Source: Thiobacter sp964445085 (lineage in GTDB: Bacteria; Pseudomonadota; Gammaproteobacteria; Burkholderiales; Thiobacteraceae). From it: a stretch of DNA of 28,661 bases. The stretch spans positions 1-28,661 of the forward strand of contig CAYUJV010000028.1 in NCBI GenBank assembly GCA_964445085.1. The letters run 5' to 3'. A program made the position numbers and the translations under genes. This document shows positions 16,638 through 26,730 of the stretch, one piece after another. How positions within the stretch are numbered: position 1 is the stretch's first letter; every line of letters begins with the position of its first letter. The notes below the pieces were generated by a model. That model ran no database searches. It saw nothing but the letters and a program-made list of their open reading frames with translations, and had not been told where the DNA came from.

Positions 16638-19409
16638 ATGTCCAGACACCCCAGGCAAGCCCCGCCATCGGCAGGCAGCAGTCTGAACGCCGACTACCTC
16701 GCGCTGGTGCGGGACTGGGCGCTATGGGACAAATCCCTGGATTCCGCTCTCGAGCGCATCACCCGCGCCACCAGCGCGGCGCTGCATGTGCAACGTGTGG
16801 GGGTATGGCTCAAGCAGGATCAGCCGCCGGCTCTGCGCCTGCGCAAGCTGTTCGATGCGGTGTCGCAGGGCTATATGCAGGGCGTGCAGCTTTTCCACGC
16901 CGATTATCCGGCCTATTTCGAAGCCCTGGATGCGGAGCGCGTGATCGCCGCGAGCGACGCCCGCGCCGACCCGCGCACCCGCGACTTCACGGCGTCCTAT
17001 CTGGCGCCGCAGGGCATCGGCGCCATGCTCGATGCCACCCTGCGCATCGCCGGCCAGACCCGCGGCGTGCTGTGCTGCGAGCAGGTAGGCGGGCCCCGCC
17101 GCTGGAGCGAGGACGAGCAACGCTTCGCGGAATCGGTTGCCGACCTGCTGGCACAGCTCATCGTGCATCACGACCTCCGCCAGCGCGAGGCGAAGCTGCG
17201 GGAGCTCACCGTCATGCAGCGCGCCGTTCTAGACGGCGCGGCTGACGCGGTCTTCCTCATGCAGGGCGACCGTTTCATCGACTGCAACGCGGCGACCCTC
17301 AAGATGTTCGGCTGCAGCCGCGAACAGATCCTCGGCAGCACGCCCTACCGCTTTTCTCCCGAATTCCAGCCCGATGGGCGCCCGTCCCGCGACGCGGCCC
17401 TGGAGAAAATCGAAGCGGCGTTTCGCGGCGCTCCCCAGTTCTTCGAGTGGCGGCATCTGCGCTACGACGGCACGCCCTTCGATGCGGAAGTCACCCTCAG
17501 CGTGGTGGAGCTGGGCGGCGTGCCTCATCTGCACGCCACGGTGCGGGACGTCACCGAACGCAAGAAAGCGCAGGCGGAGCTGGCCCACTCGCGCCAGGAG
17601 CTGGTGGAGCGCAACCGCAGCCTGCAGTTGGTGAACGAGCTGTCGCGCCGGCTGCACGGCAAGCTCGAGGTCGGTGCGATTCTCGACACCGCGACCAGGG
17701 CCCTGCTCAGCGTGAGTGGCGCCACCGACGCCGCCGCGTTCCTGCTGGACGAAAGCGGCCAGACCCTGACCGTGGCCAGCGCCTTCGGCCCCCATGCGGA
17801 CGTGGGCCGGCTCATTCCCTCCATTCCGCTTTCCGCCACCCTGAGCGGGCGCGCCCTGGTCGAGCGGCGACTCATGCTCAGCACCGACTTCGCCACGGAC
17901 GAGCGCATGCACCCGCAGGTCAAGGCCTTCCTGCTGCAGCATGGCGTGCAGGCGGCGCTGATGATTCCGCTGTTCCACGGCGAAAAATCCTTCGGCACCA
18001 TCGACCTCGCCTTCACCCGCGGGCGCGAGTTCAGCCAGCTGGAACTGGAGACGCTGGAAGCGATCGGGAACACCGTATCGCTCGCGCTGCTGAATGCGCG
18101 CCAGGTGCACGAACTGGAGCATCTGGCGCAGCACGACCCGCTGACCGGCCTGCCCAACCGGCTGCTGCTGCATCGCGAATTCGACCGCGCCGTCCATGGC
18201 CGGCAGGCGTCCCCCAGCGCGGCCCTGATCCTGCTCGACCTCGACCGCTTCAAGGAGATCAACGACACCCTGGGCCACCACGCCGGAGACAAGGTGCTCC
18301 AGCACATCGCGCGCCGGCTGAAGTCGACGCTCGCGGGCCGCGCGTTCCTGCTGTGCCGCCTGGGCGGGGACGAGTTCGCCGTCGCGCTGCCCGGCGCCGA
18401 CATCGATACCGCGCGGTCGGTGGCGGAGCAACTGCTGCTGGCGCTGCGCGCGCCGTTCCAGATCGAGAACATGCCGCTGGAGGTGGGCGCGAGCCTCGGC
18501 ATCGCCGCCTATCCGGAGGACGGCGCCGACAGTCACGCGCTGCTGCGCTCGGCCGACGTGGCCATGTACGCCGCCAAGCGTTCCAGTTCCGGGGTCGCGG
18601 TCTACAGCCGCCGGCTCGACCTGCACACGCCGGAGCGGCTCGCGATGATGGTGGAACTCGGGCCCGCGATCCGCGAGGGCCAGCTGCGCCTGCACTACCA
18701 GCCCAGGCTCGACCTGCACGGCGGCCGGGTGATCGGCGTCGAGGCGCTGGTGCGCTGGCAGCACCCGCAGCGCGGGCTGCTGCCGCCGGACAAATTCCTG
18801 CCGCTGGCGGAAATGGGGGAGTCCATCCACTTCCTCACCCAGGAGGTGCTGCGCCTGGCGCTGGCCCAGCAGCAGCAATGGAAACGGCAGGGAAAGGCCT
18901 ACGCGGTGGCGGTGAACCTGTCCGCGCGCAACCTGAGCGACGACCGCTGCGTCCAGGTGATCGAGCATCTGCTGCAGGACTACGGCGTCGGCCCCGGCGA
19001 GCTGGAGCTGGAGATCACCGAGACCGCGCTCATGCACGACCCGGAAGGGGCGGTCGCGCTGCTCAACCGCGTCGCGGCGCTGGGAGTGCGGCTGTCCGTC
19101 GACGACTACGGCACCGGCTACTCGTCCCTCAGCTACCTGCGCCGGCTGCCGATCCAGACGCTGAAGATCGACCGCGCCTTCGTGCAGGACATGGTGCGCA
19201 ACGAGCAGGACGCGATCATCGTGCGTTCCACCATCGCCCTGGCGCACAACCTCGATCTCAAGGTGGTGGCGGAAGGGGTGGAAGATGCGGCCACGCTGGC
19301 GATGCTGCGCGGGATGGGCTGCGACCAGGCGCAGGGCTATTACCTGAGCAAACCCAAGGCCTGGGACGAGCTCGAGTCCTGGCTCGAAAACCACGTCAGG
19401 CCGTATTGA
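16638..19409 (+). CDS. GAF-PAS-GAF-GGDEF-EAL cyclic-di-GMP signalling protein
   Basis: A 923-aa cytoplasmic sensor enzyme with no membrane segment. Order: GAF (about 20-180), PAS (195-310), GAF (325-490), GGDEF (495-655), EAL (670-915). The cyclase signature GGDEF is intact at 576-580 in RLGGDEF, but the RxxD inhibitory site that would normally precede it is replaced by GRAF. The phosphodiesterase residues are all present: Glu702 (EALVRW), Asn760 (NLSARN), the Glu in ELEITET, Asp822-Asp823 (DDYGTGYSS), Lys843 and Glu879 (EGVE). It should hydrolyse c-di-GMP, and cyclase activity is possible; the GGDEF may instead be a GTP-sensing domain. Ribosome binding site AGGGAGAG (16621-16627). Nearby pil genes would be a plausible target pathway, but this is inference. 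Confidence 0.95.
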   Translation: MSRHPRQAPPSAGSSLNADYLALVRDWALWDKSLDSALERITRATSAALHVQRVGVWLKQDQPPALRLRKLFDAVSQGYMQGVQLFHADYPAYFEALDAERVIAASDARADPRTRDFTASYLAPQGIGAMLDATLRIAGQTRGVLCCEQVGGPRRWSEDEQRFAESVADLLAQLIVHHDLRQREAKLRELTVMQRAVLDGAADAVFLMQGDRFIDCNAATLKMFGCSREQILGSTPYRFSPEFQPDGRPSRDAALEKIEAAFRGAPQFFEWRHLRYDGTPFDAEVTLSVVELGGVPHLHATVRDVTERKKAQAELAHSRQELVERNRSLQLVNELSRRLHGKLEVGAILDTATRALLSVSGATDAAAFLLDESGQTLTVASAFGPHADVGRLIPSIPLSATLSGRALVERRLMLSTDFATDERMHPQVKAFLLQHGVQAALMIPLFHGEKSFGTIDLAFTRGREFSQLELETLEAIGNTVSLALLNARQVHELEHLAQHDPLTGLPNRLLLHREFDRAVHGRQASPSAALILLDLDRFKEINDTLGHHAGDKVLQHIARRLKSTLAGRAFLLCRLGGDEFAVALPGADIDTARSVAEQLLLALRAPFQIENMPLEVGASLGIAAYPEDGADSHALLRSADVAMYAAKRSSSGVAVYSRRLDLHTPERLAMMVELGPAIREGQLRLHYQPRLDLHGGRVIGVEALVRWQHPQRGLLPPDKFLPLAEMGESIHFLTQEVLRLALAQQQQWKRQGKAYAVAVNLSARNLSDDRCVQVIEHLLQDYGVGPGELELEITETALMHDPEGAVALLNRVAALGVRLSVDDYGTGYSSLSYLRRLPIQTLKIDRAFVQDMVRNEQDAIIVRSTIALAHNLDLKVVAEGVEDAATLAMLRGMGCDQAQGYYLSKPKAWDELESWLENHVRPY

Positions 19410-19439
19410 GCGGCGCAGCGGCGCTGATCGCGGGACGCC

Positions 19440-19491
19440 AGGGAAGCTCTGAAAAAGGTCGCGGCCTGCGCAGTACGTTTGCGGGGCTTCC

Positions 19492-19494
<3 letters not shown>
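19440..19494. repeat. Internally deleted copy of the MITE-like element, copy D
   Basis: Only 55 bp. The left end AGGGAAGCTCTGAAAAAGG continues as GTCGCG, matching the inverted orientation of copy C. The right part TGCGCAGTACGTTTG...GCTTCCCTA matches the other end. The central ~70 bases are missing. It fills the gap between two convergent genes and its last three bases (19492-19494) are the TAG stop of ygiQ on the minus strand. Confidence 0.8.
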
Positions 19495-21708
<2,214 letters not shown>

Positions 21709-21714
21709 GGCGTG

Positions 21715-21720
21715 ATTTTA
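21715..21720 (-). promoter_or_regulatory. Putative -10 box of ygiQ
   Basis: On the minus strand TAAAAT ends six bases before the ygiQ ATG. If used, transcription would begin at or next to the A of the start codon. No good -35 is visible at 16-18 bases upstream, and no ribosome binding site precedes the ATG. Confidence 0.3.
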
Positions 21721-21796
21721 CCGCGCGATGTTGCTGCCCTGGGGGCGTGGTGAAGGAGCAGAGACAAGGATTTCTTGCCCTTGTTCCCGCCGCGGA

Positions 21797-22339
21797 TTAA
21801 ATCGCGAGCGGCAGGGCAATCGGGTAGCAGTGGCTGATGGGCCGGCTCAACGCCTGCGCATCGGCCAGGCCCTGCAGCAGGCCCACCATCACCTGGATCG
21901 GCTCCTCGTGGGAGACCACCGCGATCCGCTGCTGCGGCAGCGTGCGCAGGCTGGCGAGAAAATCCGCCAGCCGCCGCTTCATGTCGGCGAAGGATTCGCA
22001 GCCCGCGACGACGGCCGTCATGCGGTCGGGGACCTGGGCGTCGTGCCAGAGGTGCACCGGCTTGCCCTCGAAGGCAAAGGCGCCGGTTTCGTTGATGCGG
22101 GCATCGACGCGCAGCGGCGCGCCCAAGCCTTCGTTGAGGATGCCCGCGGTCTGCTGGGTGCGCGGAAATTCCGAACAGTAGATGAGTTCGATGCCGCACG
22201 CCGCCAGTTCCCGCCGGGCGCAGGCCGCCTGCTCGCGGCCGGTCGCGGTGAGATTGTTCTTTACCTGGGGATGGGCATTGACCCGGGCCAGCACGTTGTA
22301 GTCGGCCTCGCCGTGGCGCACGAAATAAAGCGTTTTCAT
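21797..22339 (-). CDS. Histidine phosphatase family protein
   Basis: A 180-aa protein of the phosphoglycerate-mutase-like histidine phosphatase superfamily. The catalytic RHG motif is FVRHGEA, with phospho-accepting His9. Arg8, Arg60 (SEFPRTQQTA) and His144 (VVSHEEPI) complete the usual pocket. Substrates in this family range from sugar phosphates to phosphoproteins, and nothing here fixes which. The ATG at 22339 has no clear ribosome binding site. A perfect TATAAT on the minus strand (22374-22369) lies 29 bases upstream and could serve as its -10, the -35 then falling in the end of the upstream peptidase gene. Confidence 0.88.
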   Translation of the reverse strand: MKTLYFVRHGEADYNVLARVNAHPQVKNNLTATGREQAACARRELAACGIELIYCSEFPRTQQTAGILNEGLGAPLRVDARINETGAFAFEGKPVHLWHDAQVPDRMTAVVAGCESFADMKRRLADFLASLRTLPQQRIAVVSHEEPIQVMVGLLQGLADAQALSRPISHCYPIALPLAI

Positions 22340-22368
22340 CGATGGGATGCTTGAATCCGGAGGGCGCG

Positions 22369-22374
22369 ATTATA
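22369..22374 (-). promoter_or_regulatory. Perfect -10 hexamer upstream of the histidine phosphatase gene
   Basis: TATAAT on the minus strand, 29 bases before the start codon, in the 40-base gap after the peptidase gene. The matching -35 is poor, so confidence rests on the -10 and position alone. Confidence 0.35.
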
Positions 22375-22379
22375 GAGCG

Positions 22380-23144
22380 CTACCAGTTGATTTCATATGC
22401 CGTCCTGGGGCCGATCACGCAGCCTGCGAGGCTTTCCGGGATTTCGGACCGGGTCGGGGAAACGGCCCGGCGCCCGGCCATCAGCTCCGCCATGCGCTGC
22501 GGGTAGCGCGGCCCGTCCCCGGGGTCGGCGAAGCCGTCCGGGTAGCGGGGATTGCCATCGTGGTCGTATTTGTCCGTCGCGCCGAGGGTGTGCAGCAGTT
22601 CATGGGCGATCACCACCTTGTTCTGCTCCGCCATCTCCGGCCGGGCGAACACATGCACCACGCCGATCAGGCCCTTGCGCAGGCCCAGGGAATGCTGCAG
22701 CGGCTTGTCTTCCTCGCCCTGGTGGTAGACCACGAACAGGCGGATGCGGCCGAGGCCGCTCCAGAACGGCGTGTGGCGGTAGGCGTAGGCGCGCGTCTTC
22801 AGGCTCCAGAGCACGGAATCCACGGCGCCGCGCGCGCCTTGCGGCGGCGGGGGCGGCAGTTCGGCGATCGGCTTGCCCAGGCGTATGTGCGCCCTGGGCA
22901 GCTGCCTCAGCCGGTAGCGCTCGGCCTGGGTGTCGAGGAAGGCGCCGATGTCCTGGAACGAGTCGGCGGACAGTTTGCCGATGTAGGCTGCCGTTTCCTC
23001 GGAGCCGTCGCCGTTGATCGGGTAGACCACGATGTCCAGCGGCCGCACCCAGCTGCGCACGAGCATGCCCTCCCACCAGGTCAGGCCGCCGGCGAGGGCG
23101 AGCACCAGCAAGAGCAGGGCAATGCGAAAGGCGCGGAAGGACAT
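22380..23144 (-). CDS. Membrane-anchored metallopeptidase-like protein (HExxHxxGxxD)
   Basis: A 254-aa protein with an N-terminal hydrophobic anchor or signal (residues 5-24) followed by a presumably periplasmic domain. The zinc-binding motif HELLHTLGATD occupies residues 181-191 (His181, Glu182, His185, third ligand His or Asp191). MAELMAGRR (218-226) lies where a Met-turn would be expected. The HExxHxxGxxD spacing is the metzincin-like pattern with Asp in the third-ligand position. I do not recognise a named family. Divergent from the HPF-like gene and upstream of the histidine phosphatase gene with a 40-base gap. Substrate unknown. Confidence 0.75.
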   Translation of the reverse strand: MSFRAFRIALLLLVLALAGGLTWWEGMLVRSWVRPLDIVVYPINGDGSEETAAYIGKLSADSFQDIGAFLDTQAERYRLRQLPRAHIRLGKPIAELPPPPPQGARGAVDSVLWSLKTRAYAYRHTPFWSGLGRIRLFVVYHQGEEDKPLQHSLGLRKGLIGVVHVFARPEMAEQNKVVIAHELLHTLGATDKYDHDGNPRYPDGFADPGDGPRYPQRMAELMAGRRAVSPTRSEIPESLAGCVIGPRTAYEINW

Positions 23145-23156
23145 GTCCCGGTTTCC

Positions 23157-23184
23157 CTTGTTGTCGTGAGCCAGCTGCTAATAT
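23157..23184 (+). promoter_or_regulatory. Putative promoter of the HPF/cold-shock gene
   Basis: In the 86-base divergent gap, CTTGTT (23157-23162) and TAATAT (23179-23184) are 16 bases apart, about 46 bases before the start codon at 23231. The -10 matches consensus at five of six positions and the -35 is weak. Confidence 0.35.
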
Positions 23185-23230
23185 TGAAGCAGGCCAGGTC
23201 ATTGTCCAACAAAAGTCCGAGGAACCCGCC

Positions 23231-23776
23231 ATGCAAATCCCGCTGCAAGTAACCTTCCGTGACGTGCCGCATTCCGACGCCGTCGAAGCCGCCATTCGCG
23301 ACAAGGCCGAGAAGCTCGACCAGTTCTACGACAAGATCATGGGCTGCCGCGCCGTCGTGGGCACGGTCCAGCGCCACCACCATCAGGGCAAGCTGTTCAA
23401 CATCCGGCTCGACATCACTGTGCCCGGCGGCGAAGTGGTGGTCAACCGCGACAAGGCCGAGGATGTCTATGTCGCGATTCGCGATGCCTTCGACCACGCC
23501 CGGCGCCGGCTGGAGGACTATGCGCGGCGGCAGCGCGGCGACACCAAGACCCACGAGCTGGAACTGCATGGCAAGGTCGCGCGGCTGTTCCCGGAAGAGG
23601 GCTACGGCTTCATCGAGACCGAGACGGGCAAGGAGCTGTATTTCCACCGGTATAACGTCGTGCACCCGGATTTCGACCAGCTCAAGGTCGGCGACGAGGT
23701 CGTGTTCCTGGAAGAAGTCGCGGGCGAGGGCCTGCAGGCCAACCGGGTCACCGTCGGCAAGCACCATCCTGCATAG
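23231..23776 (+). CDS. HPF/RaiA-like ribosome-associated protein fused to a cold-shock domain
   Basis: A 181-aa protein. Residues 1-105 form an HPF/RaiA (S30AE) domain: MQIPLQVTFRDVPHSDAVE at the start, central VQRHHHQGKLFNIRLDI, then DVYVAIRDAFDHARRRLEDY. Residues 112-178 form a cold-shock domain with the RNA-binding patches GYGFIE (124-129) and LYFHRY (136-141). HPF-type domains bind the 30S decoding region and put ribosomes to rest; the S1-like OB-fold of cold-shock domains binds single-stranded RNA. The long-HPF dimerisation domain is replaced by this module. The ribosome binding site GAGGAA lies just upstream. Role in stress or cold is inferred from the domains only. Confidence 0.92.
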   Translation: MQIPLQVTFRDVPHSDAVEAAIRDKAEKLDQFYDKIMGCRAVVGTVQRHHHQGKLFNIRLDITVPGGEVVVNRDKAEDVYVAIRDAFDHARRRLEDYARRQRGDTKTHELELHGKVARLFPEEGYGFIETETGKELYFHRYNVVHPDFDQLKVGDEVVFLEEVAGEGLQANRVTVGKHHPA

Positions 23777-23808
23777 CGCCTGTTTTCGACTGCTGCCGAG
23801 GCTGCGCC

Positions 23809-23859
23809 ATGAGCGGAGTGTTCGCGTGCAAGCCTCCGGCTGCCCCGTCCCATGGGTAA
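23809..23859 (+). CDS. Possible 16-codon leader ORF overlapping the next gene's start
   Basis: ATG at 23809 with GAGG eight bases before it opens a 16-codon frame (MSGVFACKPPAAPSHG) that stops at 23857-23859, just past the ATG of the next gene (23852). The downstream gene has no ribosome binding site of its own, so coupling through this small frame is possible. It may equally be chance. Confidence 0.25.
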   Translation: MSGVFACKPPAAPSHG

Positions 23860-24397
23860 GACCCCGGGCATCCTGCTGCTGATCCTGGGCCTGCTGCTCG
23901 GCCCGGGCTACTACGTCTATGCGCGATTCTTTTCCGGGGCCGTCGTTGCCACCTACCCGCTGACGGCGGCGCGCGACGCCAGCGGCGAACGCTTCGAGCC
24001 GGTCGCGCTGCGCCTCACGCCGGACATGGAGCCGGTGGCGCTGGTGCTGCGCTTCAGCGTCTCTCACGGCGCCACCATCCAGCCGACCTATACCCCGCGC
24101 AGCGACTACCGCGTGCGCCTGCTGGACGGCGAGCGCGTGGTGCTGGACGAGCGCTTCAGCCTGCAGTCCCCGGAGGTGGAGTCCACGCCCAGCCGCGTAT
24201 TCCAGCACGCGCTGCCGCCGCTGCCGATATCCCGCCCCGTCAGCTATCGTCTGGAACTGGCAGCCGAGGGCGCGCCGCAGATGACGGTGCACAGCGCCGA
24301 CGTGCAGGTGCGGGCGCAGGTGCGCGAACCGGACTTCAGGCTGGTCGCTGCCGGTGTGGGGCTGGCGCTGCTGGGTGTCATCGGGATGATGTTCTGA
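23852..24397 (+). CDS. Membrane protein of unknown function
   Basis: A 181-aa protein with an N-terminal membrane helix (about 6-25) and a C-terminal one (about 161-181). Between them is a ~130-residue beta-rich domain (EPVALRLTPDMEPVALVLRFSV, YRVRLLDGERVVLDERFSL), presumably on the periplasmic side. I do not recognise the family. It lies 75 bases after the HPF-like gene and 16 bases before the alpha/beta hydrolase, all on one strand. The start at 23852 lacks a Shine-Dalgarno sequence. Confidence 0.75.
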   Translation: MGKTPGILLLILGLLLGPGYYVYARFFSGAVVATYPLTAARDASGERFEPVALRLTPDMEPVALVLRFSVSHGATIQPTYTPRSDYRVRLLDGERVVLDERFSLQSPEVESTPSRVFQHALPPLPISRPVSYRLELAAEGAPQMTVHSADVQVRAQVREPDFRLVAAGVGLALLGVIGMMF

Positions 24398-24413
24398 ACG
24401 AGAGGAGATGGGA

Positions 24414-25217
24414 ATGTTCGGGTTGGGGCGGTTGTTGCGGGTGGTGTGGGTTGCGGCGGTCCTGTCCGGCTGGGCGTCGCTTGCCTGTGCCGGCAACGGG
24501 GAGATCGGCATCGTCGTCATGCACGGCAAATGGGGCAACCCGAGCTCGTACACGCTCAAGTTCGCCAAGGCCCTGGCGCGCGAAGGCTATGCGGTCGACT
24601 CGCCGGAGATGGTGTGGTCGGCGCGGCGTGCCTATGGGGAGGGGTTGGATGCGATGATGAAGGACATCGACGCCGCCATCGCCAGGCTGCGCGCGCAGGG
24701 TGCCAGCAAAATCTTCCTCGCCGGCCACAGCCTCGGCGCGGCGGGCGCGCTGCGCTATGCCGGCCAGAACAAGGTGGACGGGGTGATCGTGCTGGCGCCC
24801 GGGCATTTTCCGGAGAGCAAGTCCTTCCGTGCGGCGTTGGAGGCGAGCGTGAAGAAAGCCAGGGAGATGGTGCAGGCCGGGCAGGGCGATGCCAAGGCGT
24901 GGTTCGACGACATCAACACCGGCAATCGCAGCAAGCAGATCAGCATGAGCGCAAACACCTATCTCGCTTTCTTCGATCCGGACGGCCCGATGAATTTCAG
25001 CGCCAATGCGGCGGCCTTGAAACCCGACACGCCGGTGTTGTGGGTGGTGGGCGCGGGCGAGTCGCCTGGATTGAAGGCCAACGGCACGCGCGTCTACGAG
25101 AACAAGCTGCCGAAGACCGCGCACACCCAATTGATCGAGGTCCCGGGCGGGCATGAGCAAACGCCGGACCATGCCATCGAGCCCGCGCTGGCCTGGCTCA
25201 AGGAAGTCGCCCAATAG
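24414..25217 (+). CDS. Secreted alpha/beta hydrolase
   Basis: A 267-aa protein with a signal peptide ending around SLACA (cleavage near residue 26). The mature part is an alpha/beta hydrolase: the nucleophile elbow AGHSLGAAG has Ser106. An acidic residue lies in VVGAGESPG (Glu216) and His247 in VPGGHEQTP, a complete triad by position. Substrate unknown. There are two in-frame ATGs, at 24408 and 24414. I chose 24414 because the strong site AGAGGAG (24401-24407) directly abuts 24408 but is six bases from 24414. Its stop abuts the stop of the convergent yaiI gene, leaving no space for a terminator between them. Confidence 0.88.
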   Translation: MFGLGRLLRVVWVAAVLSGWASLACAGNGEIGIVVMHGKWGNPSSYTLKFAKALAREGYAVDSPEMVWSARRAYGEGLDAMMKDIDAAIARLRAQGASKIFLAGHSLGAAGALRYAGQNKVDGVIVLAPGHFPESKSFRAALEASVKKAREMVQAGQGDAKAWFDDINTGNRSKQISMSANTYLAFFDPDGPMNFSANAAALKPDTPVLWVVGAGESPGLKANGTRVYENKLPKTAHTQLIEVPGGHEQTPDHAIEPALAWLKEVAQ

Positions 25218-25667
25218 TCAGCGCGCCTGTTTGGCGAGAAAGCGGTCCAGCTGCCGGGCGAAGGCCTGGCGCTCGCTTTGCCCGAACGCCGCCGGCCCGC
25301 CCGTCTCCACCCCGCTCGCGCGCAGCGCGTCCATGAAGTTGCGCCTCGTCAGCCGTTCCCTGATCGAATCCGGCGTGTAGAACTCGCCGCGCGGATTGAG
25401 CGCGTGCCCGCCTTTTTCGATCACCGCGCTCGCCAGCGGAATGTCGGCGGTGATCACCAGGTCGCCGGGCGCGCACGCCTCGGCGATCTTCGCGTCGGCC
25501 ACGTCGAAGCCGCCCGGCACCTGCAGCGCGCGGATGTAAGGCGAGGCGGGCACCTTCAACAGCTTGTTGGCGACCAGCACCAGCGGCACCCGCGCCCGCT
25601 CCGCGGCGCGGAACAGGATATCCTTGACCGGATTCGGGCAGGCGTCGGCGTCGACCCAGATCTGCAT
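25218..25667 (-). CDS. yaiI: YaiI/YqxD family protein (DUF188)
   Basis: A 149-aa protein beginning MQIWVDADACPNPVKDILF, the hallmark of the YaiI/YqxD family. VITADIPLASAVIEKGG and LNPRGEFYT are the other conserved stretches. The fold is PIN/NYN-like with acidic residues at the presumed active site, so a nuclease role is suspected, but none has been established. It starts three bases after the lysR stop on the same strand, so the two are probably co-transcribed. Confidence 0.93.
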   Translation of the reverse strand: MQIWVDADACPNPVKDILFRAAERARVPLVLVANKLLKVPASPYIRALQVPGGFDVADAKIAEACAPGDLVITADIPLASAVIEKGGHALNPRGEFYTPDSIRERLTRRNFMDALRASGVETGGPAAFGQSERQAFARQLDRFLAKQAR

Positions 25668-25670
25668 TCG

Positions 25671-26597
25671 TCACTTTCCCTTGCGCGAGGGCGCCAAGAT
25701 GGCATCCCAGGGCGGATGGGGGCCGATGCGGGTCGCAACGTATTCCACCAGGGCGCGTACCCGGTGCGGCACGTAGCGGTTGCCCGGAAATACGGCATAG
25801 ATGCCGAACTCCGGCGTCGGGAACCCGGGCAGCAGGACTTCCAGCCGGCCCTCGCGCACCGCCTGTTCCGCGACGAAGGTCGGCGCCCGGGCGATGCCCA
25901 GGCCGCGGATCGCGGCCTCCAGCAGGGCATCGCCGCTGTTGGCCTTGAGCCGGCCGTTGACCGGAAACCACTGCGTCTCGCCGTCGACGACGAAGGACCA
26001 GCTCGAGCGCGGCGCGAGCAGATAGCCGAAGCACTCGTGCGCGGCCAGGTCCTTCGGGTGCCTGGGTCGGCCGTGGCGTGCGAGGTAGTCCGGCGCGGCG
26101 GCGATCAGGCCCTTGCTGCTGCCGATCTTGCGCGCCACGTCGCCGGGTTCGAGCCGGTTGGCGATGCGGATCGCCAGGTCGAAGCCGCCCTCGATCAGAT
26201 TCACCCGCCGGTCGTTGAACTCCAGCTCGATGGAGATGTCCGGATTCTCAGTCATGAAATCGCAGAACAGGGGCATCAGCCGGCGGATGCCGAAGGAGAA
26301 CGGCAGGGTGATGCGCAGATGGCCGCGTGGCGTCTGCCGGTCTTCGTGCAGCCCGGCTTCCGCCGCCTCCACCAGGCTGAGGATTTCCCGGCACTTTTCC
26401 AGGTAGCTGGTGCCGGCCGAGGTGAGGCTCAGGCGGCGCGTGCTGCGGGCGAGCAGCTTGGTGCCGAGGTGGGCTTCGAGGGCCGCGATCTGCCGCGTCA
26501 CCACCGAACGCGCCACGTTCATCTGCTGCGCCGCGGCGGCAAAGCTGCCCAGCTCCGCGACGCGCACGAACAGGCGCATGCCATCGAGTCGATCCAT
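25671..26597 (-). CDS. LysR-family transcriptional regulator
   Basis: A 308-aa regulator. The N-terminal winged helix-turn-helix (residues 1-60) reads MRLFVRVAELGSFAAAAQQM...RSVVTRQIAALEAHLG. The effector-binding domain follows from about residue 90 (GHLRITLPFSFG). It resembles the LysR branch that often neighbours redox or small-molecule genes. GGAG lies at good distance before the ATG at 26597. It is divergent from the cytochrome b561-YceI cluster, and a LysR-type palindrome sits in the shared gap. The standard arrangement would be self-control plus activation of the divergent genes. The inducer is unknown. Confidence 0.95.
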   Translation of the reverse strand: MDRLDGMRLFVRVAELGSFAAAAQQMNVARSVVTRQIAALEAHLGTKLLARSTRRLSLTSAGTSYLEKCREILSLVEAAEAGLHEDRQTPRGHLRITLPFSFGIRRLMPLFCDFMTENPDISIELEFNDRRVNLIEGGFDLAIRIANRLEPGDVARKIGSSKGLIAAAPDYLARHGRPRHPKDLAAHECFGYLLAPRSSWSFVVDGETQWFPVNGRLKANSGDALLEAAIRGLGIARAPTFVAEQAVREGRLEVLLPGFPTPEFGIYAVFPGNRYVPHRVRALVEYVATRIGPHPPWDAILAPSRKGK

Positions 26598-26625
26598 GAC
26601 TGAGCTCCAAAGGTAAAACGTATTG

Positions 26626-26640
26626 TTGCATATTGCGCAA
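26626..26640. promoter_or_regulatory. Probable LysR binding site (T-N11-A palindrome)
   Basis: TTGCATATTGCGCAA is an inverted repeat (TTGC-N7-GCAA) that contains the LysR-type T-N11-A core. It overlaps a second perfect palindrome, ATTGCGCAAT (26632-26641). It lies 29 bases upstream of the lysR start and about 90 bases upstream of the cytochrome b561 start, a usual position for control of both genes. Confidence 0.5.
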
Positions 26641-26730
26641 TGATTATTTTCAGATTGTAGGCTATTGCAGGAACATCGCTTGTCCTACAGTGTGATCAAC
26701 CCGGAACCCCAACAAGGACGCAAACAGCTC

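Noticed and set aside
17229..19394. A 721-codon open frame on the minus strand
   Set aside because: It is wholly antisense to the GGDEF-EAL gene, whose domains are unmistakable. Long antisense frames are expected at this GC content; the translation is rich in His, Gln, Arg and Val with no family character.
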